Shown here: piece by piece, positions 10,761 to 21,327 of the stretch
Position numbering within the stretch: the first letter of the stretch is position 1
How the letters are laid out: each line of letters begins with the position of its first letter
Source: Stentor coeruleus
Lineage: Eukaryota; Ciliophora; Heterotrichea; Heterotrichida; Stentoridae
Assembly: GCA_001970955.1 (NCBI GenBank)
Contig: MPUH01000013.1
Coordinates: 110,700-174,699, forward strand
Reading direction: 5' to 3'
DNA length: 64,000 nucleotides
Notes under the pieces: generated by a model
Told to the model about the DNA's origin: nothing
What the model saw: the letters and a program-made list of their open reading frames with translations, nothing else
Databases searched by the model: none
Program-made: the position numbers and the translations under genes

Positions 10761-11199
10761 TTATAAAATACCTTTTGTGGATTTTTTTTATGTGTAAATG
10801 TGGAGTTAGTTATATGTGAAATTAGAATTTTTGGTATGTTGGAAAAGATTTTAGATGTAAATTTTATGATTAGAAAAGGTTTATGGATTTAGAATTTATT
10901 ATTAATGTTAATTATTGATTTGGTTTTAGAAAATTATTTTTTTATTGGATGTAGTAGGAATATAAGCTAAAAATTTTATTATTTAATAAATCTTTGTAAA
11001 AATCCTAGTTTCCTCAAAAAAGATCATTATAAAATTATATAAAAAACCTATACAATTTTCTACACCATCAACAAAATCATCCTAGCCTTTTCTCCTTTAA
11101 TATAAATCCCTATTTCATTCCTAATTATCCATAATCCATTCACATCTTCAAACATAATTTCATATTTAATTAAAAAATAATCATCTTATATTTCTCATA
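10761..11199. other. Divergent intergenic region
   Basis: I see no gene. G/T-rich next to the SF-assemblin start and C-rich over about 11040-11190 before the TTL-like start. Confidence 0.5.
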
Positions 11200-12746
11200 A
11201 TGGTATCAAAAACATCTCTCATAATCTTACAGCTTCTAAATTTCCTACTCTTATATTCAAGCATAACCGAACTTGATTACTATAAAAAAAAGCCAACAGG
11301 TAAATTATACTTCAATACAAAAGCTTGGGAAACTTATCTTAATGACTACGACTATAACGATGAATATTATCACATAATAAACGATGAAACATATTGTGAT
11401 AAAGTTAAAAACGTCCGAATCAAAACAAATTTCAATATAAGTGAATTAGAAGATAAGCATAACCGAATAATATATTCTGATTACAAACAAGGAAATTTAG
11501 TCAAAAGTGTATTGAAAAGAAATGGACAATTAGTCCTAACAAAACATAATCTTAACAGCCCAAATAATATGCGAGATAGGTATTTAGATCCTAAAATCAC
11601 AATGTTTTTCCATAAATCTATGTGGCATTTTCATATGATGATTGGGACTAGTTTTTTATGTGAAGGGCAAAAATATAACCATATTCCAGGGAATATTTAT
11701 TTATCATATAAAGATCTTATAACAAAACAAGCTAAGCTTTATTCTCAAAGCTATGAATCAAGGGAATTTTGTTTTGATGTTGATGAATTTATGCCTAAAA
11801 CTTATGATTTAACAGATGAAGCTGAATGTTTGGAAATAGTTAGGATTTTAAGACCTACAGATAAGATCAAATGGATTAAGAAAATTGGTAGAAATAGTCA
11901 TAATGCTGAAGGGGTGAAGTTACTTGATAGGAAAAATGTTGAGAATTTACTTAGTGACCTTGATTATGGGGCTATGTGTGGTAGTTATACAAAACATGTT
12001 TTGGTACAAAAATACANGACCTTGATTATGGGGCTATGTGTGGTAGTTATACAAAACATGTTTTGGTACAAAAATACATCCCGAATCCTTTGTTGATTAA
12101 TAATCGCAAGTTTGATTTTAGAGTGTATATGGTTATTGCTAGCACAACTCCTCTTGTTGTCCTTTATCATGATGGATTCTTAAGGGTTACTATTAATGAG
12201 TATGATGCTAATAGTATCGACCCTTCAATCCATATAACAAATACCGCTTTGGCTATGGAGTATATGAAAACCCATAACCTTACAGATGAAGAAATGATTG
12301 AAGCTGAACAGTCACAAATGTGGACCTACGAAGATCTTTTCCAATATCTTTATTCCATAGGCAAAGTGAAATCTTCCAACTGGCTTAACACTTACCTGCG
12401 TCCTGAAATGAAAAAGCGTATGTTGCATATTGTCCGTATGTCAAAAAACGAGCTCCTTCCTCATCCAGGGGTTTTTGAGCTTTACGGTGTAGATTTTCTC
12501 TTAGACGAAGACTTAAACCTCTGGTTTCTTGAAGTAATAACAAGTCCTTCAATGATGGCTACATCACTTTCCCGTGAAGAAACCAAAAAAAACTTGATAA
12601 AATCCCTTCTAGATATCGAATATGGGCTTCTTCTCAATCAAGACATCTCATCCCTTGTGTCAAACACAAACTACAGTTTTGTCTATAACGGTTTTCTTCC
12701 TGAGCCTCAAGCATTCACATCCCTTCTAAATGAAAAATGTTATTAG
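11200..12746 (+). CDS. TTL-like protein with signal peptide, split only by a scaffold join
   Basis: The frame runs 11200-12016, then a single N, then resumes. Bases 11956-12016 are written again at 12018-12078, so dropping one copy gives one continuous 494-residue frame. The N-terminus SKTSLIILQLLNFLLLYSS looks like a signal peptide. The C-terminal half has the tubulin-tyrosine-ligase fold: HVLVQKYIPNPLLI then KFDFRVYMVIAS, YHDGFLRVTINEY, HITNTAL and ELYGVDFLLDEDLNLWFLEV. The family LEVNxSP site reads LEVITSP, so the Asn that helps bind Mg-ATP is Ile. In this family such enzymes ligate amino acids to tubulin, but secretion and the lost Asn argue for an atypical or inactive member. Confidence 0.87.
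11956..12078. repeat. 61-bp duplication around a single N inside the TTL-like gene
   Basis: Bases 11956-12016 recur exactly at 12018-12078 with N at 12017 between. Removing one copy restores the reading frame across the join, so this is an assembly artefact and not a frameshift mutation. Confidence 0.93.
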
Positions 12747-12760
12747 TTAATACATAAAAA

Positions 12761-13498
12761 ATGGGATGTTTTCAAAGCTTTACCAAATGGGAACAAGAGC
12801 AAATTGCCATAAAATCAATAAGCCTCAATCTAGGTTATCATCGTTACAATTATAAAATCCCTTTAAAAGCTTTTCATAGATATTTCCCTTTCATTTCCTT
12901 AACTAAAGGCGAACTTATAGAATGTTTAAACAAACTTCATATATCATTTCACAACAATTTCTATTCAATGTTTATTATAAGCAAATACGAACTCTTACAT
13001 ATAAAAAACTTAGATTTCTATAACAAATACCCACAAGTTTTAGAAAAAAAAAGATACTCAGTTAAAAAACTTAGCACTTTGGCTATAATATTAGGAAAAG
13101 GGAAACTTAGTTCTAAAGCAAGGTCTTTATTTGATATTTATAACTTTAACGATAGTTTATTTATGAATGAAAAAGATTTAGCACTGATGATTGAGAATAT
13201 ATGTGATGTGTCTATTTTATGTTTGACTAATTATGCTGAAATGAATAAAGCTGAGATTGAAGAGACGAAAAAAATAGTTAAAGACCATTATTGTGCATTG
13301 AAAATGAAGTATTGCGAGTATTTTAAAGAGTTGATTTTTATTACAAAAGGCCAAAAGGAGTTTACAAGAGAATGTTTTGTAAGAGAATTTAATGATCCTG
13401 ATGTAGGGATTTTATTAGATAATCAAAAACTAAGGGAGTTTATAGCAGATCAATACAAAGATCGATCTGAAATGCAAACTGAATCTGAAGTTATATAA
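12761..13498 (+). CDS. Lipidated helical protein of unknown family (MGCF start)
   Basis: This 245-residue protein starts MGCFQSF, with Gly2 and Cys3 predicting myristoylation plus palmitoylation. The body is mostly helical with a SKARSLFDIYNFNDSLFMNEKDLALMI stretch (about residues 115-140) shaped like a degenerate EF-hand pair: it has the helix-loop-helix spacing but lacks most acidic Ca2+ ligands. A second similar segment lies near ECFVREFNDPDVGILLD. I infer an EF-hand-derived regulator at a membrane, with weak support. Its ATG lies only 14 bp after the stop of the TTL-like gene and in another frame, so the two may share a transcript or have an extremely short promoter. Confidence 0.72.
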   Translation: MGCFQSFTKWEQEQIAIKSISLNLGYHRYNYKIPLKAFHRYFPFISLTKGELIECLNKLHISFHNNFYSMFIISKYELLHIKNLDFYNKYPQVLEKKRYSVKKLSTLAIILGKGKLSSKARSLFDIYNFNDSLFMNEKDLALMIENICDVSILCLTNYAEMNKAEIEETKKIVKDHYCALKMKYCEYFKELIFITKGQKEFTRECFVREFNDPDVGILLDNQKLREFIADQYKDRSEMQTESEVI

Positions 13499-13561
13499 AA
13501 ATATAACTTTTTTCTAATAAAAAGACTTTTTTTTCCATATGATCTCTAAATATTCTTATTA

Positions 13562-14074
13562 TTAACCGTATACTTTCTTGGTCATGACCTTGTAAAAGTC
13601 TTCAAATGTAAGCTCAGGCTTACCGAGACTTGAAATCCTCTCAAGTGCATGGGCAAGTTCTTCTTCAGTCATACTTTCACCAAGTTCTCTAGCAACTCTT
13701 GTAAGAGCTTTCAAAGTAATATTCCCAGTACCTTCAGCATCGAATAAGTCTAAAATTCTCTGAACACCTTCTTTGCTTTCTCTGTTTCCAAGTCTGTCGT
13801 TGATATGACCCAAGAATGAGTCAAAGTCAATTTCAGCACCGAGTTCTTCAATTCCAGCCAAAAGTCTGAAAATTGTAGGTGATTGGTCTCTACCTAAAGA
13901 GTTAAGAGCGGCTTGAACTTCTTTAGGGTCAATTGTCCCAGAGCTATCTAAGTCAAAAAGATCAAAGGCTTCTTTGCAATCTTTAATTTCGTCTTCGGTA
14001 AGCTTGATTTCAACTTCAGGCTTCTTGGGTTGGCTCTTTGGGGCTTCCTTTCCTTTGACAACCTTTTTCGACAT
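13562..14074 (-). CDS. Centrin-family EF-hand protein
   Basis: This 170-residue protein has a basic leader of about 22 residues and four EF-hand positions. EF1 is canonical (DLDSSGTIDPKE, residues 41-52) after the centrin signature KEAFDLF. EF2 (about 78-89) and EF4 (about 148-160) have lost their Ca2+ ligands. EF3 (DAEGTGNITLKA, about 114-125) keeps part of them. Centrins make Ca2+-sensitive contractile fibres and basal-body structures; heterotrich myonemes rely on such EF-hand proteins. Length and register match centrins better than calmodulin. Start context TATAAATGT. The stop lies 63 bp from the convergent neighbour. Confidence 0.88.
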   Translation of the reverse strand: MSKKVVKGKEAPKSQPKKPEVEIKLTEDEIKDCKEAFDLFDLDSSGTIDPKEVQAALNSLGRDQSPTIFRLLAGIEELGAEIDFDSFLGHINDRLGNRESKEGVQRILDLFDAEGTGNITLKALTRVARELGESMTEEELAHALERISSLGKPELTFEDFYKVMTKKVYG

Positions 14075-15263
14075 TTATAATCCATTGGTTAGTGAGTTTA
14101 AAATTTAAATATGGAGACTTGAAATGATAGATTTTGATTTGGATATTGAGGGATATGAAGGGAAAATAGATCATATGGGTTGGATGAGATTAGGTTTTTT
14201 AAAGATAATGATTAGATTTTGATATATTTTGGGTTTTGGAATGTATGTTGAGTTATTGTGAAGGATAAGATATTTTTTAGGTTTTGAAGACTGGAATGAG
14301 GTTGGGTTTTTTTGATTCGGTGTTAGGGAAGGTTTTTATATTTAAGAAGGATAAGTTTTAAAGTTTAGTTTAGAGTGAGATGATTAGGGTATATGGAAAG
14401 AGACTGTTTTTTTTTGGAAATGGGTTTAGGATTTTGGATAGAGTTTGTGAAATTAGTGATTTGAGGATGGTTTGAGGAGATAAGGTGGGATATGATTGGG
14501 AGATGTGATTTTTTATATTGTGGTTAGTAAGTTAGATGCTAAATAAGATTTTAATTAGAAAATGAAGGAAAATTATGTAGTTGGAGTGGATAGGAAAGGA
14601 TTTTATGATAAATTTTAGTGATTGCAAATGCTTTTAAGGGCATTTGTTTTTGATAATAGGAGGGAAAGGTTTTTATAAAAGGAGTATAAAATAAGAGCTT
14701 TTATTTAAGATTTTCAATTCAATTTAGCTTATTAGAAGATTATTTTGTATTTCAATTTTATTTATTTTAATACTAGCTTTATTATGTATCTAAACTTTTT
14801 TCTTATTTCCTATTGCATTATTCATTATCAGTGTAAACCAGCTTGTGATTATTATAAAATGATTTATTAAAGCTGATTTTCACCATTATTTCAAGTTTAG
14901 TCTAAAGATAAGTATTAAATATTTCAACATTTCAGCATATTTTTTGATATAAAAATATCGATTTTCCACAATGACAAATTAAATAATCTCAAATCAATCT
15001 TACAAACATAATAACTTGATAATACGCATATATTATTCTACCTTACTAAGTATATTTTTTCATATAAATAAATTCATCAGTTATAATCCTAAACATAAAA
15101 ACCAAACAAAAATCAGTAAATCTTAAACAATTTTCAATCCTCAATTCCTAATCCTATTTCCAAAACCTTTTCTCCTTCCTCAAATATAAACTTACACAAA
15201 TCACTAAATCTTAAAACTATAAATACTTGACATTTAATTACAAATATAATTCTCACATAAAAA
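14075..15263. other. Divergent intergenic region with a clear composition switch
   Basis: I see no gene. The + strand carries about 30 G to 2 C over 14101-14220 beside the centrin start, stays G-rich to about 14700, then turns C-rich and G-poor from about 15050 up to the start at 15264. Confidence 0.55.
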
Positions 15264-16013
15264 ATGAGCGATTTAGATCTAGATTTTATACTATCAAAAG
15301 ATCCTGAACCACGGTCGTCACGGACACCAGAAATCCAAGATCTTCATTCAACAACCCCTAAAAAATACGTCACAGAAAAGAAAAACAAAACTCCGATCAA
15401 GTTCAGCAAGACAGGAGAAGACATTTACAATCGTGGAAAAGAATTTCTCACTTCTGTCGAGCAAAAAAGACAGGAAAAAGCAAGTAAAGAACATTCATTC
15501 AAACCAAAAATCAATGAAAAGTCTCAGAAATTGCTCAAAAATGCTATGAAAGAAGGGAGGAATCCTAGAGATAAAAAGCCAAAAGAAGAACAGAAAGTTG
15601 AAGAAGAGGTTGTTGAAGAAGAAAAAAAAGTTAAACCGAAAGGAGATTATAAAGGGTTTATTGAAAGGAATTATAAGAATGCTTTGGCGAATAAGAAAGG
15701 ACAGGAAAAAGAAGAGGAATTGGACTCAGAATGCACTTTTATGCCGAGAATTAGTGATAAAAGTAAGGAAATGGCTGGGTGTCTTCATAGTGATTTGTAT
15801 AAACAGGCTGAGGATTTAAAGAAAAAGAAGCAAGATAAGATTGATGAGGCTAAGAAAAAGAAGGAAAAAGAAGAACTTAACGGCTGCACGTTCCATCCAC
15901 AGATATCGAAAAGCTACGCAACTTTTTCTCCAACCGGCAAAGTTAAGAAGTCCACAGAAATACAAGGCGGGTATGCAAAAAGCAAACAGCACAGACTGTT
16001 TATTAATGCATAA
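15264..16013 (+). CDS. Fx-P-x-I repeat protein, likely cytoskeletal
   Basis: This 249-residue, Lys/Glu-rich protein has three copies of a short motif: HSFKPKINEKSQKL (about residue 73), CTFMPRISDKSKEM (about 153) and CTFHPQISKSY (about 208). They are joined by charged helices with GEDIYNRGKEFL and LYKQAEDLKKKK. Proteins built from this (C/S)-(T/S)-F-x-P-x-I motif are common in ciliates, trypanosomes and other flagellated protists and are usually linked to cilia or the cortex. That is family knowledge and inference, since no catalytic domain is present. The start after cataaaaaATGAG gives an acidic MSDLDLDF leader. Confidence 0.74.
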   Translation: MSDLDLDFILSKDPEPRSSRTPEIQDLHSTTPKKYVTEKKNKTPIKFSKTGEDIYNRGKEFLTSVEQKRQEKASKEHSFKPKINEKSQKLLKNAMKEGRNPRDKKPKEEQKVEEEVVEEEKKVKPKGDYKGFIERNYKNALANKKGQEKEEELDSECTFMPRISDKSKEMAGCLHSDLYKQAEDLKKKKQDKIDEAKKKKEKEELNGCTFHPQISKSYATFSPTGKVKKSTEIQGGYAKSKQHRLFINA

Positions 16014-16227
16014 TTTAGAATATTTCTTAGAATACCACAAATAACTTACCCTCTATAATAACAATTTAAAAATAATCTCATATTTCCAACTATAAAACCT
16101 TTACATCATCATAAATAAAATCACAAAATAAATTCCTCAATAAATCCTAAACATCATAACAATTAAAAAATACTCATCCTTTAAAAAATCCATAATAAAT
16201 CTAATCCCAAAAAAAAAAAGTCAAATA

Positions 16228-17250
16228 TTAGTTTAACTCTAGTTCTAACAAGTTTACCGGACTAGAAGCTGTGCATTCTCCTCCACTAGAGAAATCTACC
16301 TGATAATACACCCCATCAGCCGTAATAACAACTAATACAGGTCCATCTCCTGGGAACGTGACAATAGTTTTAGAATCCTTAACCCTAAACTTAGCAAAAC
16401 TCCATTCACTATCAAAATATTTCGGGAGTATTTTTTTCATAAACCTCAATCCAGACTTTGGATTTAATACATTTTCCCCTAATGAATACACATGTACTGT
16501 CCCTTTATCACTACTACAAGCAATCCATTCAGAAGTTGGATTTATAGCCATACAATAAATCTCAGCTCTATCAATACCCCTTCTAAACTCCTGAAGCTTT
16601 TCACCTGTTTCTGTATTAAAAACCCTTATAAGTGTCCCTTTATCAGATGCTGTTGCTAAAATACTCCCATTTCCATTTAGAGCTAAACAAGCTAATGAGG
16701 TTTCATGAGCTTCAATTATTTGTGTTTTGTCTTTGTTATAGATTTTCACTAAAGCTTGACCTTTTTGACTATGTGGACAAGCTATTACAATATTCTCAGT
16801 ATCAGTACTTAAACAGCAAAGTCCTTTAGGATTTATACATGTCGTTATATGATCTCTGATTTTTAAATCTTGAAGGTTGTATACAAAGATTTTATTTTCA
16901 AGAATAACAGCTATTTTATCTCTACGCATTTTCACAGCTTTGACTTCAGAACGGAAACATAATTCACCTGTTGGTCGCATTTGATGATCATCCCAGATTA
17001 TTACTTTGTTAAATGGGTATCGAGGAGACTTACCCCCACCAACTAAAGCTATTATATTAGATCGATATAATAATTCAACTATACCAAAACTTCCTGGAAA
17101 GACTCTTTGGAAACAGTATTTTAAAGGATAGGTTCTTAGGATGCGGAAACCTGATTCTGTTGATTGTTCGGAATGCTTTTCGGTTGATAGGGTTAAACAG
17201 GAGGAGTCTTGATTGAAACTTATATAAATCAGTTCTTCTTGAATTGACAT
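16228..17250 (-). CDS. WIPI: PROPPIN autophagy protein (WIPI3/WIPI4, Atg18 family)
   Basis: This 340-residue WD40 propeller carries the FRRG motif at residues 222-225 in the family context LQEFRRGIDRAEIYCM. The two Arg of this motif bind PI3P and PI(3,5)P2 at either side of blade 5. Other PROPPIN landmarks are ALVGGGKSPRYPFNKVIIWDD, LATASDKGTLIRVF and ACSSDKGTVHVYSL. Closest in style to WIPI3/WDR45B, which links phagophores to Atg2 for lipid transfer. Length is typical for WIPI3/4. The start lies in TAATAAATGT. Convergent with the Fx-P-x-I gene, with 214 bp between the stops. Confidence 0.94.
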   Translation of the reverse strand: MSIQEELIYISFNQDSSCLTLSTEKHSEQSTESGFRILRTYPLKYCFQRVFPGSFGIVELLYRSNIIALVGGGKSPRYPFNKVIIWDDHQMRPTGELCFRSEVKAVKMRRDKIAVILENKIFVYNLQDLKIRDHITTCINPKGLCCLSTDTENIVIACPHSQKGQALVKIYNKDKTQIIEAHETSLACLALNGNGSILATASDKGTLIRVFNTETGEKLQEFRRGIDRAEIYCMAINPTSEWIACSSDKGTVHVYSLGENVLNPKSGLRFMKKILPKYFDSEWSFAKFRVKDSKTIVTFPGDGPVLVVITADGVYYQVDFSSGGECTASSPVNLLELELN

Positions 17251-17931
17251 TTATTATAATTTTAGGTTTATAAGATGGGATTTGTGTATGAGATTTTTTA
17301 TTATGAGTTTAATGGGGCTATTTATTTGTTTTATGTATATGAGAAAGTTGAAATCTTGGGTTTTTTTAGGATGGTTTAAGTTGGAGAGGATTTAGATATG
17401 GTTATTTGAAATATAATTTTTATATAATGAGATTTGAAAAATAGGAGTTTATTTCAATTGAATACTTGGGTTCGCTTAGGTTTAGATGATTTTTTCTATT
17501 TTTTTTCTTCGAATTTTTTTCGTTATGATGAGATTTTAATGTTGGGTTTTGTGATAGAAGTATAGGAAAGGTATTTTTTTGTGTTTGGCGAAGGACTTTA
17601 GGTTTTTTTTTTTATATTCGGATTTATGGGTGTGCGGAATTAGGTTTAGAATTGTCTAGCGGATTTTAAAACTTTTTATTTATAGAAGGGGTTAAAAAAT
17701 ACGCATTAAGAGTTTATTATTTTCTTGTTTTTCATATAATAATAAGTTGCCTATAGTAAAGATAAAGAAAAAAATATATTTTTTGGCTTGTTGTTTATTC
17801 TTAGCATTGGAATAAATGATTATTTAGTAATAAGGGTCAGAGTATAGTAAAATATGTTTTTGTTTGAGGATTTAGTCCTTTTTTACATATATTTTTTATT
17901 ATATCCGATAGATATGCTAAAAATATAAAAG
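17251..17931. other. Intergenic region between WIPI and tRNA
   Basis: I see no protein gene. G-rich to about 17660, as expected 5' of the minus-strand WIPI gene. The right end holds the T-run that follows the tRNA on the minus strand. Confidence 0.5.
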
Positions 17932-18003
17932 TAGCGAAGAATGGTTTCGATCCATCGACCTCTGGGTTATGAGCCCAGCACGCTTCCACTGCGCCACTTC
18001 GCT
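17932..18003 (-). tRNA. tRNA-iMet: Initiator tRNA-Met (CAT)
   Basis: On the minus strand 72 bases fold as a tRNA with acceptor stem AGCGAAG/CTTCGCT, anticodon stem CTGGG/CCCAG around CTCATAA (anticodon CAT), and discriminator A. Initiator hallmarks are present: an A1-U72 pair, three G-C pairs below the anticodon loop, and a T-loop ATCGAAA that starts with A instead of T. Overall it is close to animal and fungal initiator tRNA, also 72 nt. A T-run (tttta, then ttttt) follows on the minus strand as an RNA polymerase III terminator. No intron. Confidence 0.94.
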
Positions 18004-18475
18004 GTAATAACAATTCTAATCCCCAATATATACTCAAGTACGCAGAAATAATACAATCTAACCAATGCTATTTAAACCATAAAAGCTATATATTCCTTAT
18101 CAATCAAGCCATCTAAATTTATCATCTTTAAAATCTCATCTACACAAATTACTAAATTCTATCATCCAAGCCATCTCAAACCAAAATCCTCACCTCTTAA
18201 CCAAAAAAACCCCTTCTTCCTATACATCAAAAGTCTTATCCTACACAAAAAAAAAGTGCCTTCCTCATATTCCCACTAAATCCTCATAATAAAATCCAAT
18301 AATCTCTCATTTTTCTACAAATCCCTCATCTCCAAATATAAATCCTCAAATCTTTCTACCCAAATCTCTTCTTATAAACCTAAATATTCCTCAACAACCC
18401 CAGCATTATAAAACCCTATATATTTCTATCTCTTAATATCATACATTATGTCTTTTAATAGCCATATATCTTATA
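18004..18475. other. 5' flank of glucose-6-phosphate isomerase
   Basis: No gene apart from the tRNA end. This is the clearest promoter-type flank: over 18121-18300 I count about 54 C against 4 G on the + strand. Confidence 0.55.
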
Positions 18476-20074
18476 ATGGAAGTCCTTACCAAACTTCGTC
18501 ATCACGCAAATCAAATCAAAGCCCATCATCTCAGAGACCTTCTTAGCGACAGTTCTCGTAATACCCATGCCAATTTCGAAAGTATTCTTCTAGACTTCTC
18601 ACATAGTAAAGTTACTAATGAAACTTTAGAACTTCTTTCTGAATATGCTGAGTCAAGCAATCTTTTCACAAAAATCGCTGGGCTTTACTCAGGAGAGGTA
18701 ATAAATCCTACTGAAGGGAGGTCTGTGCTTCATACTTTATTAAGAGCTGAAACTTCTGATTTGCCTATTTTTGGTGAAGTTGTTGATGTGAGGAACAGAA
18801 TCAAAGATTTCAGTTCAAAAGTCAGAAATGGGGAATTTGTTGGAGTTTCAGGCAAACCATTAGTTGATACTTTATGTATTGGAATTGGAGGTAGCTATCT
18901 TGGACCAGAATTTGTTGCTGAAGCACTTAAGACTGAACCTGAATGCGCAAGAGCTGCTGCTGGAAGAAAGCTTAGATTTTTAGCTAATGTTGACCCTGTA
19001 GACTTTATAAGAAATACTAGTGATTTAGATCCACATACAACTTTGGTTATTGTTATTTCTAAAACTTTTACAACTGCTGAGACTATGATGAATGCTAAAA
19101 CTGTTAAAGAATGGATGGTAAAAAGTTTAGGTGAATTCCCAGCTGATGAAGTTGTAAAAAAACATATAGTTGCAGTATCGACGAATATACCTAAAACATC
19201 TGAATTTGGTATAAGTGTTGAAAATGTTTTTGGGTTCTGGGATTGGGTTGGAGGACGTTTTTCTGTGACTTCAGCTGTTGGACTTTTACCACTTTATCTT
19301 CAGTATGGGGAAAATGTTACTAATTTCCTTAAAGGGGCTAATTCGGTTGATAAGATGTTTTTAGAAAAAGCTAATAGAGGAGGATTAAGTCAGAATCTAC
19401 CTCTTTTGTTAGGGATTATTGGGTGGTGGAATACTGAGTTCCTTGAGTACTCGTCAAGAGCTATTCTCCCGTATAGCCAAGCTCTTGTGAGGTTTGCAGC
19501 TCATATACAGCAGGTTGATATGGAAAGCAACGGCAAACAGTGTAGCCTTACTGGAGAGCCTGTAAAAACAACAGGTCCTCTAGTTTTTGGTGAGCCAGGA
19601 ACCAACGGCCAGCACTCTTTTTACCAGTTAATGCATCAAGGCCGAATAGTTCCAGCTGAATTTATTGGTTTCTGTAAATCTCACAGCACAGATACCCTTG
19701 CCCACAACGAACTCATGAGCAACTTTTTCGCTCAACCTGATGCTTTAGCTTTAGGTAAAACTGATTATCAGCTCGGAACTGAAAAATGTCCTGATCATCT
19801 TATCCCTCATAAAAGATTCCCTGGAGATAGACCAAGTCTAAGTATTCTTATAGAAAATCTCAATTCTTATACTTGTGGTCAATTATTAGCTTTATATGAA
19901 CATCGTGTAGCTGTTGAAGGGTTTTTATGGGGAATAAACAGTTTTGATCAATTCGGTGTTGAACTCGGAAAAGGACTTGCCACACAAGTCAAAAAAACTA
20001 TTGAAACTGGGAATTTTGATGAACATCCAAGTAAAAGATTATTAGAATTTTATGTTGCCCATAGGAATAATTAA
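18476..20074 (+). CDS. GPI: Glucose-6-phosphate isomerase
   Basis: This 532-residue enzyme interconverts glucose-6-phosphate and fructose-6-phosphate in glycolysis. Both family signatures are present: WDWVGGRFSVTSAVGL (about residues 254-269) and INSFDQFGVELGKGL (about 495-509). So are GIGGSYLGPEF (substrate phosphate binding, about 138-148), SKTFTTAETM (about 195), and GTNGQHSFYQLMHQG with the catalytic Glu/His region (about 378-392). Length is close to the usual 550-560. Codon choice is less AT-extreme than its neighbours, as expected for a highly expressed gene. The next gene begins 44 bp downstream in the same direction. Confidence 0.97.
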   Translation: MEVLTKLRHHANQIKAHHLRDLLSDSSRNTHANFESILLDFSHSKVTNETLELLSEYAESSNLFTKIAGLYSGEVINPTEGRSVLHTLLRAETSDLPIFGEVVDVRNRIKDFSSKVRNGEFVGVSGKPLVDTLCIGIGGSYLGPEFVAEALKTEPECARAAAGRKLRFLANVDPVDFIRNTSDLDPHTTLVIVISKTFTTAETMMNAKTVKEWMVKSLGEFPADEVVKKHIVAVSTNIPKTSEFGISVENVFGFWDWVGGRFSVTSAVGLLPLYLQYGENVTNFLKGANSVDKMFLEKANRGGLSQNLPLLLGIIGWWNTEFLEYSSRAILPYSQALVRFAAHIQQVDMESNGKQCSLTGEPVKTTGPLVFGEPGTNGQHSFYQLMHQGRIVPAEFIGFCKSHSTDTLAHNELMSNFFAQPDALALGKTDYQLGTEKCPDHLIPHKRFPGDRPSLSILIENLNSYTCGQLLALYEHRVAVEGFLWGINSFDQFGVELGKGLATQVKKTIETGNFDEHPSKRLLEFYVAHRNN

Positions 20075-20118
20075 GACTAGGTTAAAAAATGATCAAGTGT
20101 TAATTACTACCATAATAA

Positions 20119-21270
20119 ATGGAAGATTTAACAAAGAAAGCAGAACTACCAAATGCTATGAAAGAATATGAAAAAGATTATATGGATGTGGTAATAACAG
20201 AAACTTCACCACAAAAAACTCAGAATCCTGAAGAAATTTATAATGAAGGGCTTGAGTGTATTAAAAGCGGTAGAATTGAATATGCTATTGAATCGCTGCT
20301 TAGTAAAGCTCTAGAAATAGCTACAACAACTTATGGTGAACTTGATAAAAATTTATACAAATATTATTATGCTTATGCTGATGCGTTAATTTTCCAGTAT
20401 GAAAAAGAAAATGAAGGGAAAATTTTTGGTGAGGCTGTCCCAGAGCAAGTAGCTTGTTCAATGTCTTCATCTCAAATGGCTGAAGAAGGGTCATCAAGTG
20501 AAGTAGGTTCTTTAAGTAATGAAGAATTTGAAGAAAATGAACAAGGAGAAAATGAAAATCCTTCTGAAGAACAGGTTAAAATAGAAGGGGGGTTAAATCA
20601 AAAAGAAGAAAATGATGAAGAAGGAAGTGAAGATGATAGTTTTAGTCCTGAAGATAATGAATTTATCCAACCTGAAAACCCACCAGAAAACACTGATGAA
20701 AAAACTGATGATCTACAACTAGCCTGGGAAAGCTTAGAAAGTGCAAGGGTTATTCTTAAAAACAATGAAAATCTTGATATGGACTATCTAATTAAAGTTA
20801 TCACAAGGCTTGGAGACTTGCTTTCATATAAAGAAGATTTTGAAAAAGCTTGTCAAGAGTATAATTCTGCCTTATCTTTACAAATTACTATAGAAGGTGA
20901 TAAACCTTCAAGAACTAAAGCGTCTTTACATTTTTTACTTGGGAATAATTTCATGCAAATCAGAGGTAAAGAACTTGAAGCTGCTGATAATTTCGATAAA
21001 GCTTTGGAATATATGACTTTTATTATGGACAATGCAAAAAATGAAGATGAGAGAAGTGAACTTGTAGAAATTATAAAAGAAATTAGGGTTAAAAAAGAAG
21101 ATGCTTTAGAACAAAAAGAGAGTTTGAAAGCTTTGCAGGAACTTGATGTAAACCCAAATAGTTTTGATGTTCCACAAATGGAAAATGTTGTGGATTTAGG
21201 TGTGATTAAAAAGAAAAAGCCTGAAAATGAAGAGGAAGATATTGGAGAAAAGAAAAGGCTTGATGAATAG
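20119..21270 (+). CDS. NASP/Sim3/Hif1-like histone chaperone (SHNi-TPR)
   Basis: This 383-residue protein has the layout of the NASP family. A first TPR starts EIYNEGLECIKSGRIEYAIE (about residue 40). It is followed by ELDKNLYKYYYAYADALI, then a long Glu/Asp-rich insertion at about 118-190. Three further TPRs follow: LQLAWESLESARVIL, ITRLGDLLSYKEDFEKACQEY, and LHFLLGNNFMQ with AADNFDKALEYM. In NASP the acidic insertion interrupts TPR2 and contacts histones H3-H4 and H1. Proteins of this family store and hand over H3-H4, including centromeric H3. The C-terminal KKKKPENEEE could be a nuclear signal. Start context TAATAAATGG. Confidence 0.84.
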   Translation: MEDLTKKAELPNAMKEYEKDYMDVVITETSPQKTQNPEEIYNEGLECIKSGRIEYAIESLLSKALEIATTTYGELDKNLYKYYYAYADALIFQYEKENEGKIFGEAVPEQVACSMSSSQMAEEGSSSEVGSLSNEEFEENEQGENENPSEEQVKIEGGLNQKEENDEEGSEDDSFSPEDNEFIQPENPPENTDEKTDDLQLAWESLESARVILKNNENLDMDYLIKVITRLGDLLSYKEDFEKACQEYNSALSLQITIEGDKPSRTKASLHFLLGNNFMQIRGKELEAADNFDKALEYMTFIMDNAKNEDERSELVEIIKEIRVKKEDALEQKESLKALQELDVNPNSFDVPQMENVVDLGVIKKKKPENEEEDIGEKKRLDE

Positions 21271-21327
21271 AATAGCTTATATATTTTAACTAAATAGTCT
21301 AAATAATAGAGGAAAGAGTATTTTTGT

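Noticed and set aside
17837-18037. 66-codon minus-strand frame
   Set aside because: It runs straight through the initiator tRNA gene and has no protein-like features.
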